From Microbacterium sp. No. 7 (GTDB taxonomy: Bacteria; Actinomycetota; Actinomycetes; Actinomycetales; Microbacteriaceae): 64,000 nucleotides of DNA. The notes under the pieces are model-generated. The model saw only the letters and a program-made list of their open reading frames with translations. It did no database searches and was not told the DNA's origin. The stretch is from the NCBI RefSeq assembly GCF_001314225.1, contig NZ_CP012697.1, positions 2,356,001 through 2,420,000 of the forward strand. The letters run 5' to 3'. A program made the translations under genes and the position numbers. Below are positions 26,925 through 38,079 of this stretch, one piece after another. Within the stretch, counting starts at the first letter, position 1. Every line of letters starts with the position of its first letter.

Positions 26925-29375
26925 ATGGCCGCATCGCGCTCCGACTCCACGCCCGCAGACCACGGACGCATCGAGGACATCGATGTCGCCGCCGAGATGC
27001 AGGGGTCGTATCTCGAGTACGCCTACTCGGTCATCTACTCGCGCGCCCTCCCCGACGCGCGCGACGGCCTGAAGCCGGTGCAGCGGCGCATCCTGTACCA
27101 GATGGCCGAGCTCGGCCTGCGCCCCGACCGCGGCCACGTCAAGAGCGCCCGCGTCGTCGGCGAGGTGATGGGAAAGCTGCACCCGCACGGCGACGCGCCG
27201 ATCTACGACGCGCTCGTGCGCCTCGCGCAGGACTTCGCGCTGCGCGTGCCGCTCGTCGACGGCCACGGCAACTTCGGATCCCTCGACGACGGCCCCGCCG
27301 CGCCGCGCTACACGGAGGCGCGGCTCGCTCCGGCGGCGCTCGCGCTCACCGAGAACCTCGACGAGGACGTCGTCGACTTCGTGCCGAACTACGACGGCCA
27401 GTTCCAGCAGCCCGACGTGCTGCCCGCCGCCTTCCCCAACCTGCTCGTCAACGGGGCGACCGGCATCGCGGTGGGCATGGCGACGAACATGGCGCCGCAC
27501 AACCTCATCGAGGTCGTCGCCGCCGCGATCCACCTGCTCGAGCACCCCGACGCGACGCTCGACGAGCTCATGGAGTTCGTCCCCGGCCCCGACCTGCCCA
27601 GCGGCGGCGTCATCGTCGGCCTCGACGGCATCAAGGACGCCTACGCGACGGGACGGGGCACGTTCCGCACCCGCGCGAAGGTGCAGGTCGAGTCGCTCGG
27701 CCCGCGCCGCACCGGCATCGTCGTCAGCGAGCTGCCCTACATGGTCGGTCCCGAGCGCGTGATCGAGAAGATCAAGGATGCCGTGAACGCGAAGAAGCTC
27801 GCGGGCATCTCCGACGTCACCGATCTCACCGACCGTAAGCACGGCCTGCGGCTCGTGATCGGCATCAAGACGGGCTTCGACCCGAACGCCGTGCTGGAGC
27901 AGCTCTACCGGCTCACGCCGATGGAGGACTCCTTCGGCATCAACAACAACGCCCTGGTCGGCGGCCAGCCGCAGACGCTCGGCCTCGTCGCGCTGCTGCG
28001 GGTGTATCTCGACCACCGCATCGAGGTCGTGACGCGGCGCAGCCGGTTCCGCCTCGCGCGCCGCAAGGAACGGCTGCACCTCGTCGAGGGACTGCTCATC
28101 GCGATCCTCGACATCGACGAGGTCATCCAGGTGATCCGCACCTCCGACGACGGCGAGCAGGCGCGCACGCGCCTCATGGAGGTCTTCGACCTCTCCCAGC
28201 CGCAGGCCGAGTACATCCTCGAGCTGCGCCTGCGCCGGCTCACCAAGTTCTCGCGCATCGAGCTGGAGGCCGAGCGCGATGCCCTGCTCGCCGAGATCGC
28301 ACAGCTCGAGGAGCTGCTCGGCAGCGACGCGCTGCTGCGCGGCCAGGTCGCGCGCGAGCTGCAGGCCGCGGCCGACACGTTCGGCACGCCGCGACGCACG
28401 CTGCTGCTCAACGGATCGCCCGTGACCGCCCGCACGCGCGCCGCCGCGCCGGCCGACCTGCAGATCGCCGACGCGCCGTGCCGCGTCTTCCTCTCGGCGA
28501 CGGGACGCATGGTGCGGGCCGAGCTCTCCGACGATGCCGGCGGCGGCATCGTGACGCCCGCGCGCCGTTCGAAGCACGACGCGATCCGCGCCGCGGTCGA
28601 CACGACCACGCGCGGCGACGTGGGCGCCGTGACGAGCGCCGGCCGTCTCGTGCGCTTCTCCCCCGTCGATCTGCCGTCGGTCCCGGGCAACTCGGTGCAG
28701 CCGGCCGCCGGCACGGGCGCCGACCAGTACCTCGGCCTGTCGGGCGCGGAGCATGTCGTCGCGATCGTCCCGCTCACGGGCGAGAGCCCCATCGCGCTCG
28801 GCACCGCGCAGGGCGTCGTCAAGCGCGTGTCGGCGAGCGAGCTGCAGAACAAGCCCGACGTCGAGATCATCGCGCTCAAGGACGGCGACCGCGTGGTCGG
28901 CGCCGCCGTCGCGCCCGACGCCGCGGAGCTCGTCTTCGTGACCTCCGACGCACAGCTGCTGCGCTTCGACGCCGCGGCCGTGCGCCCGCAGGGCCGCGCC
29001 GCCGGCGGCATGGCCGGCGTGCGCGTGACGCCGGGAGAGCGGGCCATCGCGTTCACCGCGCTCACGGCATCCGACGAGACCGTCGTCGTGACCGTCGCCG
29101 GCTCGTCGCAGGCGATCGCGGGCACCGACGCGGGGTCGGCCAAGGTCTCGGCCTTCGCTGAGTTCCCCGCCAAGGGGCGCGCCACGGGCGGCGTGCGCGC
29201 CCAGCGCTTCCTCAAGGGAGAAGACACGCTCACGGTCGCCTGGGTCGGCACGCAGCCGCGCGCCGTCGCCGCCGACGGCGCGGTGCGCGCGCTCCCGGAG
29301 GCCGGCGCGAAGCGCGACGCCTCGGGCACGGCCCTCGACGCCGTCGTCTCGGCCGTCGGCACCGTCGTCGCGTGA
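26925..29375 (+). CDS. parC: DNA topoisomerase IV subunit A
   Basis: 816 residues. Catalytic Tyr129 in PRYTEARL, upstream motifs [19 protein letters not shown] and [14 protein letters not shown], and the coiled coil near 430-470. The C-terminal domain (about 500-816) is a degenerate beta-pinwheel. It cuts and rejoins DNA to unlink chromosomes together with ParE. Called ParC rather than GyrA because the partner gene lies convergent near rpoD, away from a dnaA/gyrB locus. The 3' end of this gene is partly copied in the tandem repeat that follows. Confidence 0.88.
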   Translation: MAASRSDSTPADHGRIEDIDVAAEMQGSYLEYAYSVIYSRALPDARDGLKPVQRRILYQMAELGLRPDRGHVKSARVVGEVMGKLHPHGDAPIYDALVRLAQDFALRVPLVDGHGNFGSLDDGPAAPRYTEARLAPAALALTENLDEDVVDFVPNYDGQFQQPDVLPAAFPNLLVNGATGIAVGMATNMAPHNLIEVVAAAIHLLEHPDATLDELMEFVPGPDLPSGGVIVGLDGIKDAYATGRGTFRTRAKVQVESLGPRRTGIVVSELPYMVGPERVIEKIKDAVNAKKLAGISDVTDLTDRKHGLRLVIGIKTGFDPNAVLEQLYRLTPMEDSFGINNNALVGGQPQTLGLVALLRVYLDHRIEVVTRRSRFRLARRKERLHLVEGLLIAILDIDEVIQVIRTSDDGEQARTRLMEVFDLSQPQAEYILELRLRRLTKFSRIELEAERDALLAEIAQLEELLGSDALLRGQVARELQAAADTFGTPRRTLLLNGSPVTARTRAAAPADLQIADAPCRVFLSATGRMVRAELSDDAGGGIVTPARRSKHDAIRAAVDTTTRGDVGAVTSAGRLVRFSPVDLPSVPGNSVQPAAGTGADQYLGLSGAEHVVAIVPLTGESPIALGTAQGVVKRVSASELQNKPDVEIIALKDGDRVVGAAVAPDAAELVFVTSDAQLLRFDAAAVRPQGRAAGGMAGVRVTPGERAIAFTALTASDETVVVTVAGSSQAIAGTDAGSAKVSAFAEFPAKGRATGGVRAQRFLKGEDTLTVAWVGTQPRAVAADGAVRALPEAGAKRDASGTALDAVVSAVGTVVA

Positions 29376-29594
29376 ACCGGGCACCGGACCGGTACACGGG
29401 TTTCGATACGCCGCCGCTCCGCGACAGCTACTCAACCAGCGGAGCGAAGAGCCCACCCGGCGGAGTGAAGCCCTCACCCAGCGGAGTGAAGCCTCCACGC
29501 GGGCTCATCCGACCGCTGGTTGAGTAGCCCGCGCAGCGGGCGTATCGAAACCCGCGTCATCCACCGGTGCGCCCCACCCCGGCATCCTCACGCA
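29356..29594. repeat. 239-bp tandem repeat, unit 1
   Basis: First of two adjacent copies with a period of exactly 239 bp. It starts within the last codons of parC and ends with a sequence resembling the parE 3' end. Inside are three 21-bp direct repeats (29438-29500) and a long interrupted inverted repeat: arms 29397-29411 with 29540-29554 (15 bp) and 29427-29442 with 29513-29528 (16 bp), both perfect. Confidence 0.85.
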
Positions 29595-29826
29595 TCGGCG
29601 CCGTCGTCGCGTGCACGGCGTACCGGACCGATATACGGGTTTCGATACGCTGCCGCTCCGCGACAGCTACACAACCAGCGGAGTCACGCCCCCACCCGGC
29701 GGAGTGAAGCCCTCACCCAGCGGAGTGAAGCCCCCACGCGGGCTCATCCGGCCGCTGGTTGAGTAGCCCGCGGAGCGGGCGTATCGAAACCCGCGTCATC
29801 CACCGGCACACCCCACCCCGGCATCC

Positions 29827-29833
<7 letters not shown>
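29595..29833. repeat. 239-bp tandem repeat, unit 2
   Basis: Second copy, differing from the first at scattered positions. It begins with a remnant of the parC 3' end and ends across the real parE stop codon (29827-29829). The same inverted-repeat arms and 21-bp repeats are present. Together the two units fill the 451-bp gap between convergent parC and parE, which holds no gene. Confidence 0.85.
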
Positions 29834-31899
<2,066 letters not shown>

Positions 31900-32100
31900 G
31901 ATCTCCAAGCGTAACCTCGGGGCGCGGCGCCGGTCCGGCAGACACACTCGACGCGCGCAAGCCGGACGGCGCAGACGGTCCTCGACACCCGTAGCGGTAC
32001 GCGCAGAGCGAAATGCGCCCTCCGCCGGGCATGCACCCGGTGCGCGCATGGTTGTATCTAGTCGAACGTCCTGCAACCGCCCGACCCGAGGAGGCACCCC

Positions 32101-32313
32101 ATGAGCATCTCAACGACGACGGAGACCGCCCCCCTCGCCTACCGGCTCACCGCGACCGATCGCTGTGACTCGTGCGGCGCACAGGCGTACATCGCCGCAG
32201 AGGTGAGCGGCAGCGAGCTGCTGTTCTGCGCCCACCACGGCCGCAAGTACGAGGAGAAGCTGCGCGCGGTGGCGACCAGCTGGCACGACGAGACGGCGCG
32301 CCTGCTGGACTGA
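32101..32313 (+). CDS. DUF7455 family small zinc-ribbon-like protein
   Basis: 70 residues. Two Cys/His clusters, CDSCGAQAY and LLFCAHHGRKY, form a likely zinc site. Matches the small actinobacterial protein encoded next to the rpoD/parE region. Function unknown. A strong ribosome site (GAGGAGG) stands about 7 nt upstream. Ends 6 bp from the convergent ATP-grasp operon. Confidence 0.85.
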   Translation: MSISTTTETAPLAYRLTATDRCDSCGAQAYIAAEVSGSELLFCAHHGRKYEEKLRAVATSWHDETARLLD

Positions 32314-32319
32314 GGTCCG

Positions 32320-33339
32320 TCAGAGGTCCACGCCGGTCGCCGCGCGATAGACCGGCAGCAGACCGGTCTTGACGCCGGACACGCTCGGCGGCGTCTGGAA
32401 GACGCTGGAGTTGTGATTGCCCTCGATGAGCACCGGCCCGTCGGGGGTGATCGCGATGTCCCAGCCGACGTACGGCACGCCCGGCACGCGACGGGCGGCG
32501 TCTTCGAGCAGTGCGAGCACGCGGTCGAAGTGCGGCACGGCGAAGCCCGCGATGCGCGTCCCGGTCACGGGGTGCAGGTCGTACACCGTGCCGCGCTTGT
32601 CCACGGCGGGCAGTGGCGCGACGCCGTTCTCGTCGAGCAGTGTGAACATGCCGCCGCTCGCGAAGTTGTCCACAGCCGCGCCGTTGCCGATGCGCAGCAC
32701 CGCGGCGAGCACGTGCAGCCGGTCGTCGGGCGCCAGGAACGTGATCATGCGCACGGTGTTGACGGCGCCCGGGTAGAGCGCCGACATCGTCTCGTGCTGC
32801 GCGATGACGGCATCCATGAGCACCTGCCCGCGCTCGACGAGCTCGTGGCGCAGCGCCTCGGGGTCGGTGCCCGCGGGGATGTCGATGAGCTCGACGCCCC
32901 CGCCGCCGACGCCGTCGGACGGCTTGACGACGGCACGCGCGTGCCGCGAGACGAAGTCGCGCAGCGCCGCGTCGCCGGCGACGCGCAGGTCGAGCCACTC
33001 GCGCCCGATCACGTCGGCGAACCTCTCGTAGAAGCGCACCTTGTCGCTGAACCACACCCGCTCCTCGGGCGCGTTGACGGCGACGTTGAGCCGGTGCGAC
33101 TTCGGGTGCGTCATCCACGTCGCGCGCTCGGCGCGGGAGAGCGTCGCGAAGTCCCACATCGCGTAGTCGCGGAACCCCAGCTCGTATCGGGTGGAGCACC
33201 ACAGCATGTCGGCGATGAGCAGCGGCACGGGCTTGCGGGTCACGCGTCGCGACTGGCGCGCGAACTCGACGAGGTTGCCCACGCGCAGCGACGCGGCGCG
33301 CTCGACGAGATAACCGAGGCGGATGCCGGACTGTCCCAC
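32320..33339 (-). CDS. ATP-grasp protein, sugar-transfer-associated type (paralogue 1)
   Basis: 339 residues. Recognised as the ATPgrasp_ST type (PF14397) from HARAVVKPSDGVGGGGVELID (about 133-153, nucleotide-binding loop), LYPGAVNTVRMIT, GNGAAVDNFASGGMFT, and the metal-binding end YVGWDIAITPDGPVLIEGNHN (about 293-313). ATP-grasp enzymes activate a carboxylate as acyl phosphate and join it to an amine or thiol. Last gene of the operon with the EctB-like aminotransferase; 55-bp gap from its paralogue. GTG start with GGGAG upstream. Substrate unknown. Confidence 0.85.
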   Translation of the reverse strand: MGQSGIRLGYLVERAASLRVGNLVEFARQSRRVTRKPVPLLIADMLWCSTRYELGFRDYAMWDFATLSRAERATWMTHPKSHRLNVAVNAPEERVWFSDKVRFYERFADVIGREWLDLRVAGDAALRDFVSRHARAVVKPSDGVGGGGVELIDIPAGTDPEALRHELVERGQVLMDAVIAQHETMSALYPGAVNTVRMITFLAPDDRLHVLAAVLRIGNGAAVDNFASGGMFTLLDENGVAPLPAVDKRGTVYDLHPVTGTRIAGFAVPHFDRVLALLEDAARRVPGVPYVGWDIAITPDGPVLIEGNHNSSVFQTPPSVSGVKTGLLPVYRAATGVDL

Positions 33340-33394
33340 GGTGCGTACTCCCAGGGCTGGTGGATCGATGCTGGTCAGTGTGCTCGGCGCGGCG

Positions 33395-34411
33395 TCAGAA
33401 GTCCATCGCGGCGCGGTAGACGGGCAGCAGGCCCTCGCGCGTGCCCGTGACGGCCGGTCGCGACTGGAAGACGCCGGTGTTGTGGTTGCCCTCGATCACG
33501 ACGGGGCGCGTCGGCGTGATCGCGATGTCCCATCCGATGTAGGGCATCTCGGGCACACGCGTGGCGAGGTCCTTCGCGAAGGCGATGACGTCGTCGAACA
33601 GCGGCACCTGGAAGCCCTCGATGTGCACCCCGCTGGACGGATGCCGGTCGAACACGGTGCCCGCGCCGTCGTAGGCGGCGTGCAGGGCACGACCGCTCTC
33701 GTCGACCATGGTGTACATGCCACCGCCGGAGTAGTTGTCGATGAAGCCGCCGTTGCCGATCTTGAGCACGCGCGCGAGCACGTGCACCTCGTCGCTCGGG
33801 TCGCGGTAGGTCACGATGCGCAGCGTGTTGACGCTGCCCGGGTACAGCCGGGACATCTCCTCGTGCTGCTGCAGGAACTCCTCGAGCAGCGGCTTGCCGT
33901 CGGCGATGACCTCGGCCCGCAGCGCCTTCGGGTCGGCGCAGGTCTCGGCGTCGTACACCGAGATGCCGTCGCCGCCCACGCCGCCCGGGTCCTTCGCGAG
34001 CACCCGGCCGTGCCGCGCGAGGAACGCCGAGACCTGGTCGGCGTTCGCCGAGCGGGCGTCGAGCCAGTCGCGCCCGATGTCGTCCGGGAAGTGCTGGGCG
34101 AACCGGATCTTGTCGTCGAAGATCGCCCGCTTGGCCTGCGAGTTGAGCCGGCGCGACAGCATCGCCGAGATCGGCTCGGTCATGAAGGTGCGTCGCTCAC
34201 GGCCCTTGAGGATGCGGTAGTCCCACTGGGCGTAGTGCTCGAACGTCGTCTGGTAGCGCACGACGCAGAAGAACATGTCGACGATGATGAACGGCAGCGG
34301 GGTGCGCGGGGTGATGCGCTGCGCCTGCCGCGCGAAGCCCAGGATGCGGGTCGGCGAGATGCGCGTCGCCCGTTCGAGCACGTAGCGCACCTTCGCCGTG
34401 AACCACCTCAT
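33395..34411 (-). CDS. ATP-grasp protein, sugar-transfer-associated type (paralogue 2)
   Basis: 338 residues, clearly paralogous to the gene downstream: LYPGSVNTLRIVTY, VLKIGNGGFIDNYSGGGMYT, YIGWDIAITPTRPVVIEGNHN and the ending TREGLLPVYRAAMDF match block by block. The nucleotide loop is RVLAKDPGGVGGDGISVYD. Two tandem ligases suggest two successive amide or ester couplings, or a heterodimer. ATG overlaps the stop of the CofE-like gene by 4 nt, so the two are translationally coupled. Confidence 0.85.
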   Translation of the reverse strand: MRWFTAKVRYVLERATRISPTRILGFARQAQRITPRTPLPFIIVDMFFCVVRYQTTFEHYAQWDYRILKGRERRTFMTEPISAMLSRRLNSQAKRAIFDDKIRFAQHFPDDIGRDWLDARSANADQVSAFLARHGRVLAKDPGGVGGDGISVYDAETCADPKALRAEVIADGKPLLEEFLQQHEEMSRLYPGSVNTLRIVTYRDPSDEVHVLARVLKIGNGGFIDNYSGGGMYTMVDESGRALHAAYDGAGTVFDRHPSSGVHIEGFQVPLFDDVIAFAKDLATRVPEMPYIGWDIAITPTRPVVIEGNHNTGVFQSRPAVTGTREGLLPVYRAAMDF

Positions 34412-35133
34412 CGGGCGGGCTCCGCCGCGGGGCGCACGATGCCCATCGGCGTCGACTGCACGCCCTGGCCGAGCGGGTTGTCGCTCAGCACGCGCACGAG
34501 GCGGTCCTCGCCCGCCTTGCCAAGCGTCGAGCCCAGGATGTTGCCGCCGATGTCGTTGATGTCGACGACGGCGACGTCGACGTCCGCGGGCAGCAGCCGC
34601 TGCAGCGCTGCCGCGACCTCGCGGGGACGGTCGGGACCGAGCACCACGGAGGCGTTGTAGGGCGGGATCGTCCCGCTGGTGGGGCCGTCGATCGCCCGCG
34701 CCTTCTCGCCCGCGATGCGGTAGAAGTCGCCGCTGCGACCGAAGAGCTTGGTCACGGCCGAGACGGCGGCCGCGAACAGGATGCGCGGCGTCCCGCACTC
34801 GCGCAGCGCCATCTCCATCGTCTCGGGCATGCCCAGGCCGATGCCGTACGGCGTCTTGGTCACGAACCGGGAGAGGAAGACCGCGAGCCGGCGCGGCCGG
34901 ATCGCGTCGAGGGGGTAGGAGCGGCCCTGGGTGATCGCGACGATCTTCTCGGTGACGAAGAGGATGTCGCCCGAGCGCACGTGCTCGGCGGCGTACTCGC
35001 GCACGATCTGCGCGATGTCGTCGTCGGGCATGACGACGCGCGTGCGCAGCGGGATGCGCGACAGCCGAAGGCCGTCGACCTCGACCGTCAGCGCCTTGCC
35101 CTCGTTCGGCTGACCCTCGGCGGCGCCGGTCAC
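34408..35133 (-). CDS. CofE-like (coenzyme F420-0:L-glutamate ligase family) protein
   Basis: 241 residues. Family text: GDILFVTEKIVAITQGRSYPL (about 56-76), TPYGIGLGMPETMEMAL (about 94-110), and DVAVVDINDIGGNILGST (about 193-210). True CofE/FbiB adds glutamates to F420-0 using GTP. No other F420 gene is nearby; instead the gene is coupled by 4-nt overlaps to an EctB-like aminotransferase and an ATP-grasp ligase. I infer an amide ligase acting on a different acid in a dedicated pathway. Confidence 0.82.
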   Translation of the reverse strand: MTGAAEGQPNEGKALTVEVDGLRLSRIPLRTRVVMPDDDIAQIVREYAAEHVRSGDILFVTEKIVAITQGRSYPLDAIRPRRLAVFLSRFVTKTPYGIGLGMPETMEMALRECGTPRILFAAAVSAVTKLFGRSGDFYRIAGEKARAIDGPTSGTIPPYNASVVLGPDRPREVAAALQRLLPADVDVAVVDINDIGGNILGSTLGKAGEDRLVRVLSDNPLGQGVQSTPMGIVRPAAEPAR

Positions 35134-36386
35134 GATGCGACCGCCGCCTCGACGGCCTCGTCGATGATGTCGAATCCGCGCTGCAGCGTCTCGTCATCGC
35201 CCACGAGGGCGGGCATGAGCTTGAGCACCTCGTCGTGGGCGCCGGCCGTCTCGACGATCAGGCCGCGCGAGAACGACTCGCGCGAGATGCGGCGCGCCAC
35301 CTCGCGATCGACGCCCGCGAGACCCTGCAGCAGGCCTCGTCCGCGCACCGAGAAGGCGCCCGGGTGACGCTCGGCGATCCGTTGCAGGCGGGCCACGACG
35401 ATCTCGGAGCGATGCGCGATGCCGGCCGCGAAGCCCGGGTCGGCCCAGAAGTGCTCGAGCGCGGCGGCGGCGCCGACGAAGGCCACCGAGTTGCCGCGGA
35501 AGGTCCCCGTGTGCATCGCGGGCTTCCAGACGTCGAGGTCGGGCCGGATGAGCAGCAGCGACATCGGGAACCCGTAGCCCGAGATCGACTTCGAGAGCGT
35601 GACCATGTCGGGGGCGATGCCCGCCTGCTCGAATCCGAAGAAGTCGCCGGAGCGGCCGACGCCGATCTGGATCTCGTCGGCGATGAGCACGATGCCGTGC
35701 TCGGTGCACAGCTCTCGCAGAGCGCGCAGCCAGGGCGCGCTCGCGACATTGACGCCGCCCTCGCCCTGCACGGGTTCGACGATGACCGCCGCGGGCAGGT
35801 CGAGGCCGCTCGAGGGGTCCTCGATCAGCGTGCGCAGCATGGCGACCGTGTCGATGTCGGGACCGTAGTAGCCGTCGAACGGGTGGAAGACCACGTCGTT
35901 GAGCGGGGCGCCCGACGCGTCGCGGAACCAGGAGTTCGCCGTCGCCGCGAGCGCGCCGAGCGAGAGGCCGTGATAGCCGTGCGTGAAGGCGACGACGGTG
36001 CGGCGTCCGGTCGCGAGGCGCGCGAGCTTGAACGCGGCCTCGACGGCGTTGGCGCCCGTCGGTCCCGTGAACTGCACCTTGTAGTCGAGACCGCGCGGCT
36101 CGAGGACGACGTCGCGGAACAGCTCGAGGAAGCGGCCCTTGGCGCTCGTGGCCATGTCCATGCCCTGCTGGATCTTGTCCGACGCGAGGTAGTCGATGAC
36201 GTGCGTCTTGATCAGCGGGTTGTTGTGCCCGTAGTTCAGCGAGCCGGCACCGCAGAAGAAGTCGATGTACTCGCGTCCGTCGACGTCCGTGAGGATCGAG
36301 CCGCGAGCGGAGTCGAACACGGTGGGAAACGCGCGGACGTAGCTCCGTACCTCGGATTCCAGTGCAGAGAAAACGGACAGATCCAC
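35130..36386 (-). CDS. EctB-like diaminobutyrate-2-oxoglutarate aminotransferase
   Basis: 418 residues, class III PLP aminotransferase. Nearly the whole EctB pattern is visible: ESEVRSYVRAFPTVFDSARG, GAGSLNYGHNNP, QFTGPTGANAVEAA, ADEIQIGVGRSG, and the PLP lysine in TLSKSISGYGFPMSL. EctB converts aspartate semialdehyde to 2,4-diaminobutyrate using glutamate. The GTG at 36386 is preferred to an ATG 39 nt upstream because AAAGG lies eight nt before it and homologues start there. First gene of a four-gene operon. No ectA or ectC is nearby, so ectoine is not the product here. Confidence 0.85.
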   Translation of the reverse strand: MDLSVFSALESEVRSYVRAFPTVFDSARGSILTDVDGREYIDFFCGAGSLNYGHNNPLIKTHVIDYLASDKIQQGMDMATSAKGRFLELFRDVVLEPRGLDYKVQFTGPTGANAVEAAFKLARLATGRRTVVAFTHGYHGLSLGALAATANSWFRDASGAPLNDVVFHPFDGYYGPDIDTVAMLRTLIEDPSSGLDLPAAVIVEPVQGEGGVNVASAPWLRALRELCTEHGIVLIADEIQIGVGRSGDFFGFEQAGIAPDMVTLSKSISGYGFPMSLLLIRPDLDVWKPAMHTGTFRGNSVAFVGAAAALEHFWADPGFAAGIAHRSEIVVARLQRIAERHPGAFSVRGRGLLQGLAGVDREVARRISRESFSRGLIVETAGAHDEVLKLMPALVGDDETLQRGFDIIDEAVEAAVAS

Positions 36387-36446
36387 GGTTTCGGCCTTTC
36401 TTCTGGATTTCCCGCTCAGCGCCATGCGGGGCCCTACGGCGTGTCA

Positions 36447-36452
36447 AGCATA
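36447..36452 (-). promoter_or_regulatory. Candidate -10 box of the EctB-like operon
   Basis: TATGCT on the minus strand, about 60 bp upstream of the GTG, in the gap to rpoD. No convincing -35 was seen. Confidence 0.35.
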
Positions 36453-36490
36453 GTTCTCGGCCGCCTCGGCATCCGCCGGGCGCGCGGAGA

Positions 36491-37840
36491 TCACTCCAGG
36501 TAGTCGCGCAGCGACTGGGAGCGCGACGGATGCCGCAGCTTGGCCATCGTCTTGGACTCGATCTGCCGGATGCGCTCGCGCGTCACGCCGAACGTGTCGC
36601 CGATCTGGTCGAGCGTCTTGGGCTGTCCGTCGCCGAGGCCGAAGCGCATGCGGATGACGCCCGCCTCGCGCTCGCTGAGCGAGTCGAGCAGCGACTCCAG
36701 CTGACGCTGCAGCATCGTGAAGCCGACGGCGTCGGCGGGGACCACGGCCTCGGTGTCCTCGATGAGGTCGCCGAACTCGCTGTCGCCGTCCTCGCCGAGC
36801 GGCGTGTGCAGCGAGATCGGCTCACGGCCGTACTTCTGCACCTCGACGACCTTCTCGGGCGTCATGTCCAGCTCGCGGGACAGCTCTTCGGGCGTGGGCT
36901 CGCGACCGAGGTCCTGCAGCATCTGGCGCTGGACGCGCGCCAGCTTGTTGATGACCTCGACCATGTGCACGGGGATGCGGATCGTGCGCGCCTGGTCCGC
37001 CATGGCGCGCGTGATCGCCTGGCGGATCCACCAGGTCGCGTACGTGGAGAACTTGAAGCCCTTCGTGTAGTCGAACTTCTCGACCGCACGGATCAGGCCC
37101 AGGTTGCCCTCCTGGATGAGGTCGAGGAACTGCATGCCGCGACCCGTGTAGCGCTTGGCCAGCGACACGACGAGGCGCAGGTTCGCGCCGAGCAGGTGGC
37201 TCTTGGCGCGCTGGCCGTCGCGCGCGACCCACTGCAGGTCGAGGCCCAGCTGGCCGGACTTCTCGGAGGCCGTCATGTGCGACAGCTTCTCCTCGGCGAA
37301 CAGCCCGGCCTCGATGCGCATAGCGAGCTCGACCTCTTCGGCCGCGTTCAGGAGCGGGACCTTGCCGATCTGCTTCAGGTAGTCCTTGACCGGGTCGGCC
37401 GTGGCGCCCGTGATCTGCGTCGAGTAGACGGGGACGTCGTCCTCGTCGCTGGAGGAGATGACGATGGCGCCCGTCGGCAGCGGCTCGCTGAACGCGGGCT
37501 TGGCGGGAGCGTCGTCCTCGTCGTCGTCCTCGTCGTCCTTCTTGCCGCCGGACGCGGGCGCGTCGCCGTCGCTGTCGTCGTCGACCGCGACATCCTCGAG
37601 GTCCTCGGCGTCGATGTCCTCGTTCTCGTCGACGTCGTCGTCCGACGACGCCTTTCGAGAGCCCTTGCCCGCGGCACGGCCCGAGGAGGCCTTCTTCGCC
37701 GCAGACGTGCGCGCCGTCGCCCCCGCCGCCGCGGGCTTCTTGGCCGCGGCGGTCTTCTTCGCGCCGCTCGGCTCCTCGACGATCGACTCGTCGGTGTCCT
37801 GCGCCGCGCGGGTGCGGGTGGTCTTCGTGCCTGACGTCAC
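36491..37840 (-). CDS. rpoD: RNA polymerase principal sigma factor
   Basis: 449 residues. The N-terminal about 150 are Lys/Ala then Asp/Glu-rich and disordered. Conserved parts: region 1.2 ([22 protein letters not shown]), region 2 ([23 protein letters not shown]; then [18 protein letters not shown]), region 3, and region 4 ([37 protein letters not shown]). This is the housekeeping sigma-70 (SigA/HrdB). The GTG at 37840 has a GGCGAG-type ribosome site; upstream in-frame ATG lacks one. Monocistronic by layout. Confidence 0.96.
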   Translation of the reverse strand: MTSGTKTTRTRAAQDTDESIVEEPSGAKKTAAAKKPAAAGATARTSAAKKASSGRAAGKGSRKASSDDDVDENEDIDAEDLEDVAVDDDSDGDAPASGGKKDDEDDDEDDAPAKPAFSEPLPTGAIVISSSDEDDVPVYSTQITGATADPVKDYLKQIGKVPLLNAAEEVELAMRIEAGLFAEEKLSHMTASEKSGQLGLDLQWVARDGQRAKSHLLGANLRLVVSLAKRYTGRGMQFLDLIQEGNLGLIRAVEKFDYTKGFKFSTYATWWIRQAITRAMADQARTIRIPVHMVEVINKLARVQRQMLQDLGREPTPEELSRELDMTPEKVVEVQKYGREPISLHTPLGEDGDSEFGDLIEDTEAVVPADAVGFTMLQRQLESLLDSLSEREAGVIRMRFGLGDGQPKTLDQIGDTFGVTRERIRQIESKTMAKLRHPSRSQSLRDYLE

Positions 37841-38079
37841 GTCTCGCCTTTCACCGGTGGATCCCGGGTTTTCGGACAGGAGTATGACCCTTGTCAAGTC
37901 CGGCGCCACGTCGAGACGACGGATCGGCGGACAAGCCAACGGGTCAGAGGGTCCATTGTCTCATACAACATCTGCGCCTCCTGCCTGGCCCCCTGCACGG
38001 GCCGGCGGCGGCGCCTCACGTGTACGACAACCGCGGGAGGCCGGCGGATATTCCCGCCCGGCGCCGCGCGCGCGGGCGC

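Noticed and set aside
29438..29500. CRISPR-like array
   Set aside because: Three head-to-tail 21-bp units without spacers; this is a simple tandem repeat.
34408..35133. Coenzyme F420 biosynthesis locus
   Set aside because: No fbiA, fbiC or fbiD nearby and the gene is coupled to an aminotransferase and ligases.
32320..36386. Ectoine biosynthesis cluster
   Set aside because: EctB-like gene only; no ectA or ectC; the companions are CofE-like and ATP-grasp proteins.
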